Notes: generated by a model not told the origin, from the sequence alone. A stretch of DNA of 64,000 bases from Saccharomyces mikatae IFO 1815 (GCF_947241705.1 NC_079266.1:248001-312000), one strand, 5' to 3'. Counted from the stretch's first letter, positions 10,106 to 19,932 are shown. A program made the numbers and translations.

Positions 10106-10858
10106 TTAACGTTTCCGTTGCTTCTTCCATTTAAATGAAGACTTGCCTGTAGGGTCTACAATTTTCTTCTTAGAGCCTTTTTTCAACAATTCCCTTTGAG
10201 AGTCCATTCTCTGTTGGACCTCCTTTAATTGGGTTTCCCTTTGTACATGTTGCTTTACTTGCTTGAATTTCCTCAATTTCTTTTTATCTAAAGATTCCTT
10301 GGGCATTATCGATGAAGCGGTCTTATTATTAAAGATATCTTGAGTTAATTGGTCCTTAGTTAATCTATTTTCAGACCTATTCACCATTTCAGAAGTGGTA
10401 TTAAAGAACTTTTCTGGAGCAAAATCAACCATCCTTTCTCGGGAATCAACAAATATTGTATGCTTCCCACTGCTTTTGAACATCAACTCCTTCGACCTTT
10501 TCTCCAGTTTTTTTAGCTCTATTTGCCTCAACGTCCTGACATAGTTACTATCTTGCGTCTTGAGTAGTTTAACTTGATCCATGGAAAGGGACTCATCTTC
10601 TTCGTCACCATGACGTGAGCTGATCAGAAGCCCCTTAGCATCAGTCTTCCTGGAGTGCATGGCATGGTAGTATTCGTCTGGGTTTCTTTCCTTTGCTTTT
10701 TCTCTGAGAACTTTCAAGGTGGACTGTTTTCTGTGGAAATCTTGGGCACGTTTCACATAATCTTTATGCTTTTCTAAGAACCCAAATCTGGTACGGCTCG
10801 TTAGTTGAGACCGCTCTCTATGTTGTTTTTTTTGGACATCATGCACAAGTTTAGCCAT
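10106..10858 (-). CDS. UTP11: SSU processome subunit Utp11
   Basis: Component of the U3-containing small-subunit processome, needed for 18S rRNA maturation in the nucleolus. It is 250 aa, the family's usual length. The protein is highly basic, with the conserved N-terminal stretch HRERSQLTSRTRFGFLEKHK and a Lys/Arg-rich tail ending KWKKQRKR. The first ATG of the frame gives the expected N-terminus, MAKLVHDVQKK. A PAC element and an RRPE-like element lie upstream (10985-11020), as expected for the ribosome-biogenesis regulon. It is divergent to MTC2. Confidence 0.95.
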   Translation of the reverse strand: MAKLVHDVQKKQHRERSQLTSRTRFGFLEKHKDYVKRAQDFHRKQSTLKVLREKAKERNPDEYYHAMHSRKTDAKGLLISSRHGDEEDESLSMDQVKLLKTQDSNYVRTLRQIELKKLEKRSKELMFKSSGKHTIFVDSRERMVDFAPEKFFNTTSEMVNRSENRLTKDQLTQDIFNNKTASSIMPKESLDKKKLRKFKQVKQHVQRETQLKEVQQRMDSQRELLKKGSKKKIVDPTGKSSFKWKKQRKR

Positions 10859-10984
10859 TTTTCTCGTTTGCTATCAATTGTCACGAACTATTTAGAATCC
10901 GCACTTGTATCACTCGCCAGTTTTCAAGTTTTCTTAATGTAATTGCTTAGCGTAATGTCTTCATTATTCCTATTTTTCAGAGTC

Positions 10985-11020
10985 GCGATGAGCTCATCTT
11001 AGTACAATGAAAAAAAATTT
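10985..11020. promoter_or_regulatory. PAC and RRPE elements of UTP11
   Basis: GCGATGAGCT starts at 10985 and is an exact PAC element. AAAAATTT at 11013-11020 matches the RRPE core. Both lie 127-162 bp upstream of the UTP11 start, which is on the other strand. PAC plus RRPE is the known signature of ribosome-biogenesis promoters (Dot6/Tod6 and Stb3). The divergent MTC2 shares the interval. Confidence 0.7.
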
Positions 11021-11169
11021 CTTTCTTACGTGTGTAATGACAAGCCTTTAAGCTCAGGGGACCTGGTAGTAGATTCATTTATAACGACGATTACGCCCAT
11101 GTATAGCTACCAACAGCAGGGCTCAAGGGCGCAGCATAATTGATTTTATGTGGCAGAAGAAGAGAAGGA

Positions 11170-12243
11170 ATGGGCGATCATAATTTGCCAGATTTTCAGA
11201 CATGTTTGAAATTTTCTGTTACTGCTAAGAAGAGCTTTTTATGTATGTATAGAGATGACTTCCCGCAGGGACAATTAGCTTCTTCAATGCCAAGCACATG
11301 CGATATACAACTGAAAAGGGCGATTAATGACGTTTATCCAGATGGGGTAATAAAGGTCGTGGTCATGAACTCGACAACTGCAAGCTTAGAGTCGTTGGCA
11401 ACTACACGCGCTCAGGAATTTGAAATTATCATCATTCCAGATATAAATACGCTTTCACAGCAAGACCAAGCGAAACTAGTGAATATTATGAGAGGCCCCA
11501 GGATTATAACCGAGAAGGCACAGTCAGGACGTATTTTTATAGGAGTTGTTCATTGGAATAATCCGGTGCCACCATCAAGCGCTGCGAAGGATGGGTACAA
11601 TGCAAGTAAGGCAGCTCCAAAAACACGCATCTTTTTACCCACATGCATACACGTAGATGCTTGGCTCAAACACAAATTTTGGTTTGCATGCGCACCGCCA
11701 TATTTGGATTTTGAGAGTTCATCAGAGTCCAGTATTAACACAAGGGCCAACAATAGCCCTGGAGAGATGGGAGAGAAGCAACAAGAGGCTGAAGGCAATA
11801 GGTCGGTCGTATTGAATGAAGAGGCTAATTTGAACGATGTATTTGTCGCATCCAGTGTAAAACGGTACATTCTGGATATTATGGTACATTTGCGAACCCA
11901 TAGGTTGACGTATAATGCCAAAGCCGGTGGGGTCTACACAAATTCACTAGACGACATGGTATTATTGTCCAGATTAATTGGTTTACATAGTGGCAAGATG
12001 TTTGTGTCGCCTTCACATGTGAAGAAGGCGTCCAAGTGGTACTTTCCTATGCACTTGGAACTGGTGCAGCGCTCTTCTATGGACAGTTCGTTGTTGTATG
12101 GCAGCGATCCTAACTTGGTAGATGAAATGCTGGAGAAACTTGCGAAGATCAAGCATGAGGAAGTTGATGAGTTTAAAAATCCACTTTTCTTGGAATCTCT
12201 TGTAGTGAAAAACGTATTAAGTAAAGTGGTGCCACCTGTATAA
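11170..12243 (+). CDS. MTC2: Telomere-capping maintenance protein Mtc2
   Basis: Orthologue of S. cerevisiae Mtc2, known only from genetic interaction with the cdc13-1 telomere-capping mutant; biochemical function is unknown. I start at the ATG at 11170 (MGDHNLPDFQTC), giving 357 aa as in S. cerevisiae; the frame is open further up to an ATG at 11140. The middle (about residues 195-225 from the chosen start) is a low-complexity Ser/Glu segment. Flanking blocks such as HKFWFACAPPYLDFE and YTNSLDDMVLLSRLIGLHSG are strongly conserved. No domain that I can name. Confidence 0.9.
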   Translation: MGDHNLPDFQTCLKFSVTAKKSFLCMYRDDFPQGQLASSMPSTCDIQLKRAINDVYPDGVIKVVVMNSTTASLESLATTRAQEFEIIIIPDINTLSQQDQAKLVNIMRGPRIITEKAQSGRIFIGVVHWNNPVPPSSAAKDGYNASKAAPKTRIFLPTCIHVDAWLKHKFWFACAPPYLDFESSSESSINTRANNSPGEMGEKQQEAEGNRSVVLNEEANLNDVFVASSVKRYILDIMVHLRTHRLTYNAKAGGVYTNSLDDMVLLSRLIGLHSGKMFVSPSHVKKASKWYFPMHLELVQRSSMDSSLLYGSDPNLVDEMLEKLAKIKHEEVDEFKNPLFLESLVVKNVLSKVVPPV

Positions 12244-13571
12244 ATTTGTCGATTACTTTTGGCATGTATATACACATATTTAGAAATTTTTACTTTGGAG
12301 AAATTGCTTGCCATTTATCGTTTAGGTTCCTTCTTCTCGATTTCACTTCAGGGACCTCTACTTGAAAAAAACTCGACTCAACTACAACAACTACAACTGC
12401 AAAAACATGTAACCTTGTTCTAAGAAGCAAGAGAGAAAAAGAGTAACATCTAAAGTCTTTACAAAACCATTGTCGTTTTCACTGCTTAGTTTTTCAACTA
12501 AGCTAATTGATCACAATGATCACTAACAGAGAGCCTACTAAAATATAGCTATTTTGCTCAAATACCTCTTCGTTAATGTATGCAATTACATGATACAACA
12601 GACTGTCACCAGAAAGTCGTGTAGTATCTTTATCCTTCTGGCGGAATCCCACATAACGAAATGATACCTTCCTACATATTTTGCACGCATATCCTTGCGA
12701 TGCTGCCACTTAAGAAATGAAACATGCTTCATCCCCTAGACCTGAAAAAGTGCTACAATGACGGTGCTGCTGATCCTTTCTTCTTTGACAGCCCCTTGTG
12801 GCAATCTTCAACTAATAGCTTATCCCTTCAATGTAGCAACATGCTGCTACGTAGGCGGGACGCCAAATACGCAATGAAGCATGTTCCTTCCACAACCTCG
12901 TATGCAAATATTACGCTCTGCGCGACCGTTATGTCATGCAGTAACAATCTATGTCCAGGACACTGAAACAATGCAGCGATCGCCGCAATAACAAATTGAA
13001 GAGAAGCGAAACTGAGGTCTAACTGACCTCAGTTTCAGCCGAGGTAAACAACACGAAACTGCCCTTAGCTCCGAAGGGCAACTCGACAGGCACTCCGCAG
13101 GGCCCAGCCAAGGTCCAAAGGTACGGAATATGCGCGTTTTGGGCGAGCAACACCCAGTACCATGGCCGGAACGGGCCGCATAATGAGTTTCCGACATTCA
13201 AGAATGGGAAACGTAAATAGGAACATGCCACTGCCCGAAGTATAGCGGAAATTTCGCGCTTATCATTAGAGAATCTGGAACCGTCCTTTTTCCTCTTTCT
13301 TGCATTTCCCCTTTCGTATTATTACCATTCTTTAACTGCATTTGGGGAATCGTAGTAGACCAAGTAAGGTGAAAGAGAAATATGACTTCAAAAAAAACAA
13401 CAAAAAAAATTGAAAAATAAGAAACAATAATCATATATAAATCAGACTTCTTGTGTCGTTATTTTCAATCATTTGTTTCTTGTTTCTCTTTTCTTTTTTT
13501 ATGTCTTTCTTACTACTGTCTATCAAGAATAAGTAACTTCATCACATTCGCTACACATCAATAAAAAAAAA
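12244..13571. other. Long MTC2-CWP2 intergenic region, CWP2 promoter
   Basis: About 1.3 kb without a credible gene. Several frames of 60-80 codons exist on both strands (12503-12709, 12724-12966, 12949-13434), but they overlap one another and look like chance. The position fits the dubious S. cerevisiae YKL097C. The region contains a 12-bp perfect inverted repeat (13008-13036), an SCB-type CACGAAA at 13052-13058, and a pyrimidine-rich leader before CWP2, typical of a strongly expressed wall gene. Confidence 0.55.
13008..13036. repeat. 12-bp perfect inverted repeat in CWP2 promoter
   Basis: GAAACTGAGGTC (13008-13019) and its exact reverse complement (13025-13036) are separated by five bases. 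It lies about 540 bp before CWP2. It could be a dimeric factor site or a hairpin; I know no yeast factor with this site. Confidence 0.75.
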
Positions 13572-13847
13572 ATGCAATTCTCTACTGTCGTTTCCGTCGC
13601 TTTCGTCGCTTTGGCCAACTTTGTTGCTGCTGAAACCGCTGCCGCCATTTCTCAAATCACTGACGGTCAAATTCAAGCTACCACCACTGCTACTGAAGCC
13701 ACCACCTCCGCTACCCCAACTTCCACCGTCGAAACCGTTTCTGCTTCCAGCACTGAAACCGTTTCTCAACAAACTGAAAACGGTGCTGCTAAGGCCGCTG
13801 TCGGTATGGGTGCCGGTGCTCTAGCTGCTGCCGCTATGTTGTTATAA
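13572..13847 (+). CDS. CWP2: GPI-anchored cell wall mannoprotein Cwp2
   Basis: Small abundant wall protein, covalently linked to glucan, that contributes to wall stability and acid resistance. It is 91 aa (92 in S. cerevisiae). A signal peptide covers about residues 1-20 (MQFSTVVSVAFVALANFVAA). It is followed by one PIR-type motif, SQITDGQIQA, whose glutamine can form the alkali-labile glucan bond. A Thr/Ser-rich stalk and a GPI signal ending in a hydrophobic tail (GMGAGALAAAAMLL) complete it. Codon use is strongly biased (GCT, GTC, ACC), as in highly expressed yeast genes. The related CWP1 lies downstream on the same strand. Confidence 0.95.
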   Translation: MQFSTVVSVAFVALANFVAAETAAAISQITDGQIQATTTATEATTSATPTSTVETVSASSTETVSQQTENGAAKAAVGMGAGALAAAAMLL

Positions 13848-15353
13848 GGAATCATATGATTTTTTTATGATATGGCTTTTTTTCAACTATTCAAAATTTT
13901 CGGTTATAATTGGTGAGTGTTTAATTCCTTTTTACTCTTCGTTAGAATAATATTTACACATTTTTAAATAATTGTTTTTTGATATTTAAATAGGCAGATA
14001 CCTTAAAATAAACACTTTCTACTTCAGTGGTGTTCATACTACTTCTCTTTGAGTGAGGGCATCGCAAGTTTATGCTTCAAGTGAATATCATGAGCGTAGG
14101 GATTTTTGTTGCTCTTAATTGATCCAAGTCTCGGCCATGTATGACACTTTCCTACACCCCTGAAATGAACAATTTGTACGCTTTGTTTCAAAAACCGGTG
14201 CATGTCAAGAATGTTGACTTAGCTGCCATCAAAGAACCAAGAGATAAAGGGTTAAGAAAATCCACTGATTTTTCCTCCCCTTTACTCCTACCTACAAATG
14301 GATGTACGATTTGTGGGAACGTCGCAGCGCGCTAGACTCACTTGCTGGGGCACCAAGCGTCGAATTTCCTGGCCTGACACATTTCTACACCATGCTCGTA
14401 CATCAAGGCATATTCACTCGAATAGACGGCACTGTAGCTGTAACTTCTTGTTCATGTGAGTAGCTGTAATATGAGAACCGGTCTTTCCTTCACGTATTGT
14501 CAGTCTTTCAAGAATCAAATCTTTTTACAACCTTCTGTGACTAGCAATGTTTCCCTTTCTAATGCCTCATCAACAGAGCATAACTCAAGTACTCAGGAAA
14601 CTGCAAACACGACGCTACGAAACTTACGTTCGAAGAGGCAAGATCACAATACCATTCTTACAGAACCTTGGGACCCTGCAAGGCATGCAAATATAGACCA
14701 GACAGTTTCAAATCAAGAATGTATGTGCATCGAACCATCACTCAGAATAAGGATGAAAAAAAATCGGACTTCTAAACAGTTACGTATCGAAGATACAATA
14801 TTAAAAAATGATATTTTTCTCAATCGCGAGAAAGAAGTACTCAAGCTTCTTTCTATCCCGCAAGAACCTCAAGAAGAATAAACCCCTGGCGCGAAAATAA
14901 AGAGAGATAGGACCGAGGAAATTGTTTTCCTTCGCGTTTACAGCTAATGATACGCCATACGTCATAGCTATATATAGCATCAGCACAACTTCCCGTACAA
15001 AAAGGGCCCTTCGGCCCGATGAGAGCGCGGGTCCGCACCTCTCCGAGTACACAAGGTTGCCCCATAACGAAAACCTGTCTCAGCAAAAGCGAAGTTGGAA
15101 GGTGCCACAAAACAAAACAGACAAACAACAACAAACCTGTGATTCTCGACCAATGTAGTTTTCCTGCACCCTTTACACCTTGCTAATTTGTGGTGCAAAA
15201 AAAAAGAATATTCAAAAATTCAGTTATTTAAGGGACGAATTTGATGTGTCTTTCACTCGTTACAACTTTTTGTTTTTTTAATTTGTTCTTGATTGCTGTG
15301 AAAATTTGAACAAGGAACTAATAAAATCCATTACATCTCAAAACACAATAATA
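13848..15353. other. CWP2-CWP1 intergenic region
   Basis: About 1.5 kb, longer than I recall for S. cerevisiae (about 1.05 kb). It holds the CWP2 terminator, an unassigned 136-codon frame (14471-14881) and the CWP1 promoter with a TATA-like ATATATAGC near 14970. No LTR or tRNA is seen. Confidence 0.5.
14471..14881 (+). CDS. Unrecognised 136-codon open frame between CWP2 and CWP1
   Basis: I do not recognise this product. The first ATG of the frame is at 14471; an in-frame stop lies a few codons further up. The N-terminal half is rich in Ser, Thr and Asn with several N-x-S/T sites but no signal peptide. The C-terminal half is basic, then acidic at the end (SIPQEPQEE). S. cerevisiae has no annotated gene here that I know of. 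Base composition is like the surroundings and codon use is not biased. It may be a chance frame, a young gene or the remains of one. Confidence 0.25.
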   Translation: MRTGLSFTYCQSFKNQIFLQPSVTSNVSLSNASSTEHNSSTQETANTTLRNLRSKRQDHNTILTEPWDPARHANIDQTVSNQECMCIEPSLRIRMKKNRTSKQLRIEDTILKNDIFLNREKEVLKLLSIPQEPQEE

Positions 15354-16070
15354 ATGAAGTTTTCCACTGCTTTGTCTGTCGCTTTATTCGCCTTGGCTAA
15401 GGTGATCGTTGCTGACTCTGAAGAATTCGGCCTGGTGAGTATCCGTTCGGGTTCAGATCTACAATACTTGGGAGTATACAGTGACAACGGCACTTTGAAG
15501 CTCGGCAGTAGTAGTAACTCTTTAGATGCTACCATCACCGATGATGGTAAGTTGAAATTTAACGACGACAAGTATGCTGTTGTCAATGAAGACGGCTCTT
15601 TCAAAGAAGGCTCTGAGAGCGATGCTGCTATTGGTTTCTCTATCAAAGACGGCCATCTAAACTACAAGAGCTCTTCTGGTTTCTACGCTATCAAGAAGGA
15701 TTCGTCTTATATTTTCTCTTCAAAGCAATCCGACGATGCTACTGGTATTGCTATTAGACCTACCAGCAATACTGGATCTGTTGCCCCAGATTTTACTCCA
15801 AATGACTCTGCTTCCTCTTCCTCTTCCTCTTCCTCTGCTTCCGCACCATCTTCTACAAAGTCTATTTCGAGCGCAGAATCTACCAAGGCTTCTAGCACCG
15901 CGCCAGCTTCCTCTACAAGCTCCGCTGTTGCTTCTGTTATCTCTCAAATTACTGATGGTCAGGTCCAAGCTCCGAACACCGTTTATGAACAAACAGAAAA
16001 CGGCGGTGCCAAGGCCACTGTTGGAATGGGTGCTGGTGCTCTAGCAGCAGCAGCCGCTTTCTTGTTGTAA
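15354..16070 (+). CDS. CWP1: GPI-anchored cell wall mannoprotein Cwp1
   Basis: Wall mannoprotein that in S. cerevisiae localises to birth scars and is linked to beta-1,6- and beta-1,3-glucan. I start at the ATG at 15354 (MKFSTALSVALFALAK), which gives a proper signal peptide and 238 aa (239 in S. cerevisiae). The frame is open 16 codons further up, from an ATG at 15306. After the signal come a conserved globular region (about 21-140), a Ser/Ala-rich stalk including a run of Ser codons, one PIR-type motif SQITDGQVQA near the end, and a GPI signal ending GAGALAAAAAFLL. It shares architecture with upstream CWP2. Confidence 0.95.
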   Translation: MKFSTALSVALFALAKVIVADSEEFGLVSIRSGSDLQYLGVYSDNGTLKLGSSSNSLDATITDDGKLKFNDDKYAVVNEDGSFKEGSESDAAIGFSIKDGHLNYKSSSGFYAIKKDSSYIFSSKQSDDATGIAIRPTSNTGSVAPDFTPNDSASSSSSSSSASAPSSTKSISSAESTKASSTAPASSTSSAVASVISQITDGQVQAPNTVYEQTENGGAKATVGMGAGALAAAAAFLL

Positions 16071-16450
16071 ACACAGACCAAAACCTGCATTCCTCTGTTT
16101 GGCTGTTTTATAATATTTATTTTTCCAAGTATAGCTTTCTACATAATGTTCATTTACTTAGCGTAATATAACAGAGAAGACCCCATAATGTTTTCGTTTC
16201 TTTTCATCGTATTGTTTGTCCATCATGTTTTGCCCGATTTGCATGAAAAAAAAATAAAAGTGCAAAATAGAACAAACTAGAAGAGAAAAACAAAACGGCA
16301 TATAAAGATAGGGCTAGTAAATTTGTTGCAGTGACTCCTAATCCTTGTGGAGTGGTGAACTATTGTATGCATAGAAGAAGAAAAAATAATATCAAGGCAG
16401 TCTCAATACAACAAGTTAACAAATTTTAAGGCCAATAAGGGAACACAAGA
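16071..16450. other. CWP1-YJU2 intergenic region
   Basis: 380 bp holding the CWP1 3' flank and the YJU2 promoter. No motif or frame worth naming. Confidence 0.5.
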
Positions 16451-17290
16451 ATGTCTGAAAGAAAAGCTATAAACAAATACTACCCTCCGGATTACAATCC
16501 GTTGGAGGCCGAAAAGTTGTCTAGAAAAATGGCCAAGAACTTGAAGACCATGAATAAGAGCCATGCATCGATTAGATTAATGACGCCTTTCAGTATGAGA
16601 TGTCTAGAATGTAACGAATATATTCCGAAAAGCAGAAAATTCAATGGTAAAAAGGAATTACTAAAGGAGAAGTACCTGGATTCAATCAAGATATATAGAC
16701 TTACCATTTCATGCCCGCGTTGCGCCAATTCCATCGCGTTCAGGACAGACCCTGGTAATTCAGATTATGTCATGGAAATAGGAGGCGTGAGAAACTATAT
16801 TCCGCAGAAACCAAACGATTCTTCTAACTCCAAAGCGGCTGTCGAAACTGTCGACGAGACTCTACAGCGGTTAGTGAGGGAAAAAGAAATGGAGCAGAAT
16901 GAGAAAATGGGCATAAAAGATAAGGCAGATGACAAGATGGATCTGCTAGAAAAACGGTTGGCTAAAATTCAACAAGAACAAGAGGATGACGAAGAACTTG
17001 AAAACTTGAGGAAAAGAAATCTTGAAATGAGTCAAAGAGCAGAAATAATAAGCCGCAGCAAACACTCACAAAAAGAAGGAGTGGCAATGGCAGATGATCT
17101 GGACAGTCTCGTGGAACAAGCGTTCGATAAGCACAGGCAGAGCCCTAGCAAACCTGACAACAACAAGAACGATAAAAAGAGGACACCATTGTTCAATCCT
17201 ATATCCACCAAGGGAAAGATTCTAAAAAAAAACTCCTCGCGCACTAACCCATTAGGAATAGTTGTAAAACGAGGCAGGTCTTTAAAGTGA
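16451..17290 (+). CDS. YJU2: Splicing factor Yju2 (Cwc16)
   Basis: Step-one spliceosome factor that joins with the Prp19 complex after activation and promotes branching. It is 279 aa (278 in S. cerevisiae). The N-terminal half is conserved, with four cysteines in two CxxC pairs (CLECNEYIP and CPRCANS) forming the zinc site, and starts with ERKAINKYYPPDYNP as in the CWC16/CCDC94 family. The C-terminal half is charged and helical, ending in a basic tail. YJU3 follows about 190 bp downstream on the same strand. Confidence 0.95.
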   Translation: MSERKAINKYYPPDYNPLEAEKLSRKMAKNLKTMNKSHASIRLMTPFSMRCLECNEYIPKSRKFNGKKELLKEKYLDSIKIYRLTISCPRCANSIAFRTDPGNSDYVMEIGGVRNYIPQKPNDSSNSKAAVETVDETLQRLVREKEMEQNEKMGIKDKADDKMDLLEKRLAKIQQEQEDDEELENLRKRNLEMSQRAEIISRSKHSQKEGVAMADDLDSLVEQAFDKHRQSPSKPDNNKNDKKRTPLFNPISTKGKILKKNSSRTNPLGIVVKRGRSLK

Positions 17291-17478
17291 ACTAGAAACC
17301 TTATACCTGCGCAAAAAATAATACATCACTAATTACGATGAGTAATAGCCCCTTCGGACTTTTAAGTTATCTTCCCGTTTTTGTACTGATTTTTCCTATA
17401 AATGAATACATGTCGAGAATAGCCATTGTTTACCAGTATAAGCCGAGGCCAAATGAGCAGAGAACAAATAGAAAAGAA

Positions 17479-18420
17479 ATGGCCCCTTATCCATACAAGT
17501 TGAAAACGACAGCACCAGATATCCAATACGAGACCTTCGATGGCGCCAAATTTGGATACATGTCCTGGCCCGCCCAAAATGGCACCGATGCAGTCAAAGG
17601 ACGAGTGTTACTGATTCATGGTTTCGGCGAGTACACAAAAATCCAGTTTCGCCTGATGGACAACTTATCCCTCAATGGTTACGAGTCATTTACATTTGAC
17701 CAAAGAGGCGCCGGTGTTACCTCTCCGGGAAAATTGAAAGGTGTAACAGATGAGCACCATGTGTTCAATGATCTTGAACATTTTGTGGAAAAGAACTTAA
17801 GCGAGTGTAATGCTAAAGGTATTCCCTTGTTTATGTGGGGACATTCTATGGGGGGTGGCATCTGTTTAAACTATGCGTGCCAAGGTAAACATAAGAACGA
17901 AATTAGCGGATATATCGGATCGGGTCCTTTAATAATCTTACATCCGCATACTATGTATAATAAGCCGACCCAGATAATTGCTCCGCTATTGGCAAAGTTT
18001 TTACCAAGGGTAAGAATCGACACGGGGTTAGACCTGAAAGGAATCACATCCGATAAGGCGTACCGTGATTTCTTGGGAAGCGATCCGATGTCAGTTCCAT
18101 TGTACGGATCTTTCAGGCAAATACATGATTTTATGCAACGTGGTGCCAAGCTGTACAAAAACGAGAACAATTACATTCAGAAAAACTTTGCTAAAAATAA
18201 ACCCGTCATTATTATGCATGGGCAAGACGACACAATCAACGACCCCAAGGGGTCCGAAAAATTCATCCAGGATTGTCCCTCTGATGACAAAAAATTGAAG
18301 CTGTATCCGGGTGCAAGGCATTCCATCTTCTCACTAGAGACAGACGAAGTCTTCAACACTGTGTTTTCTGATATGAAACAGTGGCTGGATCAACATACTG
18401 CAGTCAAAGATAGCCCATGA
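17479..18420 (+). CDS. YJU3: Monoacylglycerol lipase Yju3
   Basis: Serine hydrolase of lipid droplets and membranes that splits monoacylglycerols; alpha/beta-hydrolase fold. I use the ATG at 17479 (MAPYPYKL), giving 313 aa as in S. cerevisiae; an in-frame ATG at 17338 would add 47 residues with a hydrophobic stretch. The nucleophile is S123 in GHSMGGG. The acid is in HGQDDTIND and the histidine in GARHSIF. The HGFGEYTK oxyanion-side motif is also present. The upstream in-frame ATG is real in sequence, so an N-terminally extended form cannot be excluded. Confidence 0.95.
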   Translation: MAPYPYKLKTTAPDIQYETFDGAKFGYMSWPAQNGTDAVKGRVLLIHGFGEYTKIQFRLMDNLSLNGYESFTFDQRGAGVTSPGKLKGVTDEHHVFNDLEHFVEKNLSECNAKGIPLFMWGHSMGGGICLNYACQGKHKNEISGYIGSGPLIILHPHTMYNKPTQIIAPLLAKFLPRVRIDTGLDLKGITSDKAYRDFLGSDPMSVPLYGSFRQIHDFMQRGAKLYKNENNYIQKNFAKNKPVIIMHGQDDTINDPKGSEKFIQDCPSDDKKLKLYPGARHSIFSLETDEVFNTVFSDMKQWLDQHTAVKDSP

Positions 18421-18912
18421 TTTATGGCAAAAAAAAATAACTCAAGTACACAATATTATTCAGATACACACATATACATTTATATCTCATGGAGGATGCC
18501 ACTCGTAAATAGTATTTGCAGAAATAAATTAGTATATTGATCAATTCAAAGAAAAGCTGTTACAGACCGACTACTTCGTCGAAGTTGAAAAAGTGAAAAA
18601 CGGCTCCCCTTTCCCCGGAATGGGAAATCACATTATCCGTGCAGTGTTTTCTAAGCGAAAATCATTGCGACTTCCAACTTTTGGTAGCCATCTGGGGGAA
18701 CTTGGACCAATTTTTCCAATAATGAAAATGGACTACTGATATGAATGGCGCTATATACAAAGTATTTATTTCTATCTTCATTCCCACCCTTTCAGAATTT
18801 TTATTTGCTTCTTACTTTTATTATTACTTTACCTTGAATTAATGTTTTCTGCTCTCGAGTGAAAGAAGGGTGTCAGTGTTAAGTGAGAATAGTTATTATC
18901 AATTTTCCCAAA
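18421..18912. other. YJU3-MBR1 intergenic region
   Basis: About 490 bp containing the YJU3 3' flank and the MBR1 promoter. A GC-rich stretch (CCCCTTTCCCCGGAATGGG, near 18606) stands out, and a pyrimidine-rich leader precedes MBR1. No gene seen. Confidence 0.45.
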
Positions 18913-19932
18913 ATGAGGATGGAAAAACCAACAGAGAAACCACTTTCCGCAAGAGACATTACTGATGACTATTATGGGGGTTCAATGGATGATATAGACT
19001 GTTTAAACTTTTTCGAAAGAGCTGTCCAAGACCCATGCTGCGAGGCCTGTGACACAGAGGATGCAGACGAAGAACTGAGAGCAAAGCTCAGTAATTTTAA
19101 TTTTCAGTCTGAATCGTCTCCCTGCAGTGGTAAGTGCCAACAAATGCTAAATCCGCTGTGTGAAATAGATGAACGCCAACCAGCGATCTCTGAATTAGTT
19201 CGGTCGAGAAATGATTCAATCTCTGAGGCTAATTCTGACACAAATTCTATTGCGTCGTCTATCCATGACCCTAACGACTCCAAATATGAAGCTATGCCCA
19301 GCTTGAGGAAAGCAAAAACAACGTCATACTTTACTTCATCTTCGGCAAACAACACTTCAATGAGGAACCCATTGAAAAAATGCAGTACAAATGTAAATGG
19401 CCTTTTAGTAAATGGAAGAAACTCAAGCTCTTCCAGACAGTCCATACCGGAGCTGTTCAGTGGTGCGTGTACAAAGAAGAAAAACAATATATTGTTGAAG
19501 AATGAAACACCACATTCGGAACTCTCCAACAACTCCCTTCAACATTCCAATACAAGGTCATTCTCTTTACCCAGGTCAAGATCGAGGTCTTCTGCCATCG
19601 CTATACCCACACATTTGTATGGTTTGGAAAAATACGTTTCGCCAGAGTTGGATACCTTAACTGCCGACCCAGAAGAGGGCATTCAGAGTTCTCTAAATAC
19701 TTGTCACCATGAAGTTTCATCCTGTTCTTTAAACGATACAGGAGACACAAATTTGTCATTACCTCATTCAGATAATTCATCAGCGCTTAATTTTCCCCTA
19801 GGTACTAATACGAATCAATGCCACTTACGAAGGCAGCAAGTACAACAGCAGCAATTTTCAAAAGCAAACTTTGGTGCTGGAAGGAAAAAATCTTTCATTG
19901 AAATGTCATTGGCAAACTCATTTGCAGGTTAG
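18913..19932 (+). CDS. MBR1: Mitochondrial biogenesis-related protein Mbr1
   Basis: Orthologue of S. cerevisiae Mbr1, a poorly understood protein linked to growth on glycerol and to stress tolerance; its genome-duplication paralogue is ISF1. Starting at the ATG at 18913 (MRMEKPTEKP) gives 339 aa, equal to S. cerevisiae. The N-terminus holds a conserved block, DCLNFFERAVQDPCCEACDT. The rest is Ser/Asn-rich and probably disordered, with a conserved SRSFSLPRSRSRSSAIAIP-like segment and a conserved end, KKSFIEMSLANSFAG. No catalytic domain is visible. It converges with BUD2. Confidence 0.93.
   Translation: MRMEKPTEKPLSARDITDDYYGGSMDDIDCLNFFERAVQDPCCEACDTEDADEELRAKLSNFNFQSESSPCSGKCQQMLNPLCEIDERQPAISELVRSRNDSISEANSDTNSIASSIHDPNDSKYEAMPSLRKAKTTSYFTSSSANNTSMRNPLKKCSTNVNGLLVNGRNSSSSRQSIPELFSGACTKKKNNILLKNETPHSELSNNSLQHSNTRSFSLPRSRSRSSAIAIPTHLYGLEKYVSPELDTLTADPEEGIQSSLNTCHHEVSSCSLNDTGDTNLSLPHSDNSSALNFPLGTNTNQCHLRRQQVQQQQFSKANFGAGRKKSFIEMSLANSFAG

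Noticed and set aside
12503-12709. 68-codon minus-strand frame with a CKICRK motif and a hydrophobic end
   Set aside because: No ATG start (opens with GTG), and the two cysteines alone do not make a zinc site. Nothing supports expression.
12949-13434. Overlapping minus-strand frames in the CWP2 promoter
   Set aside because: Two frames overlap in different phases, and the Cys/Pro/Arg-rich sequence reflects a local GC-rich patch.
15001-15026. GGGCC/GGCCC inverted repeat before CWP1
   Set aside because: Five-base arms only; too short to distinguish from chance in a small GC-rich patch.
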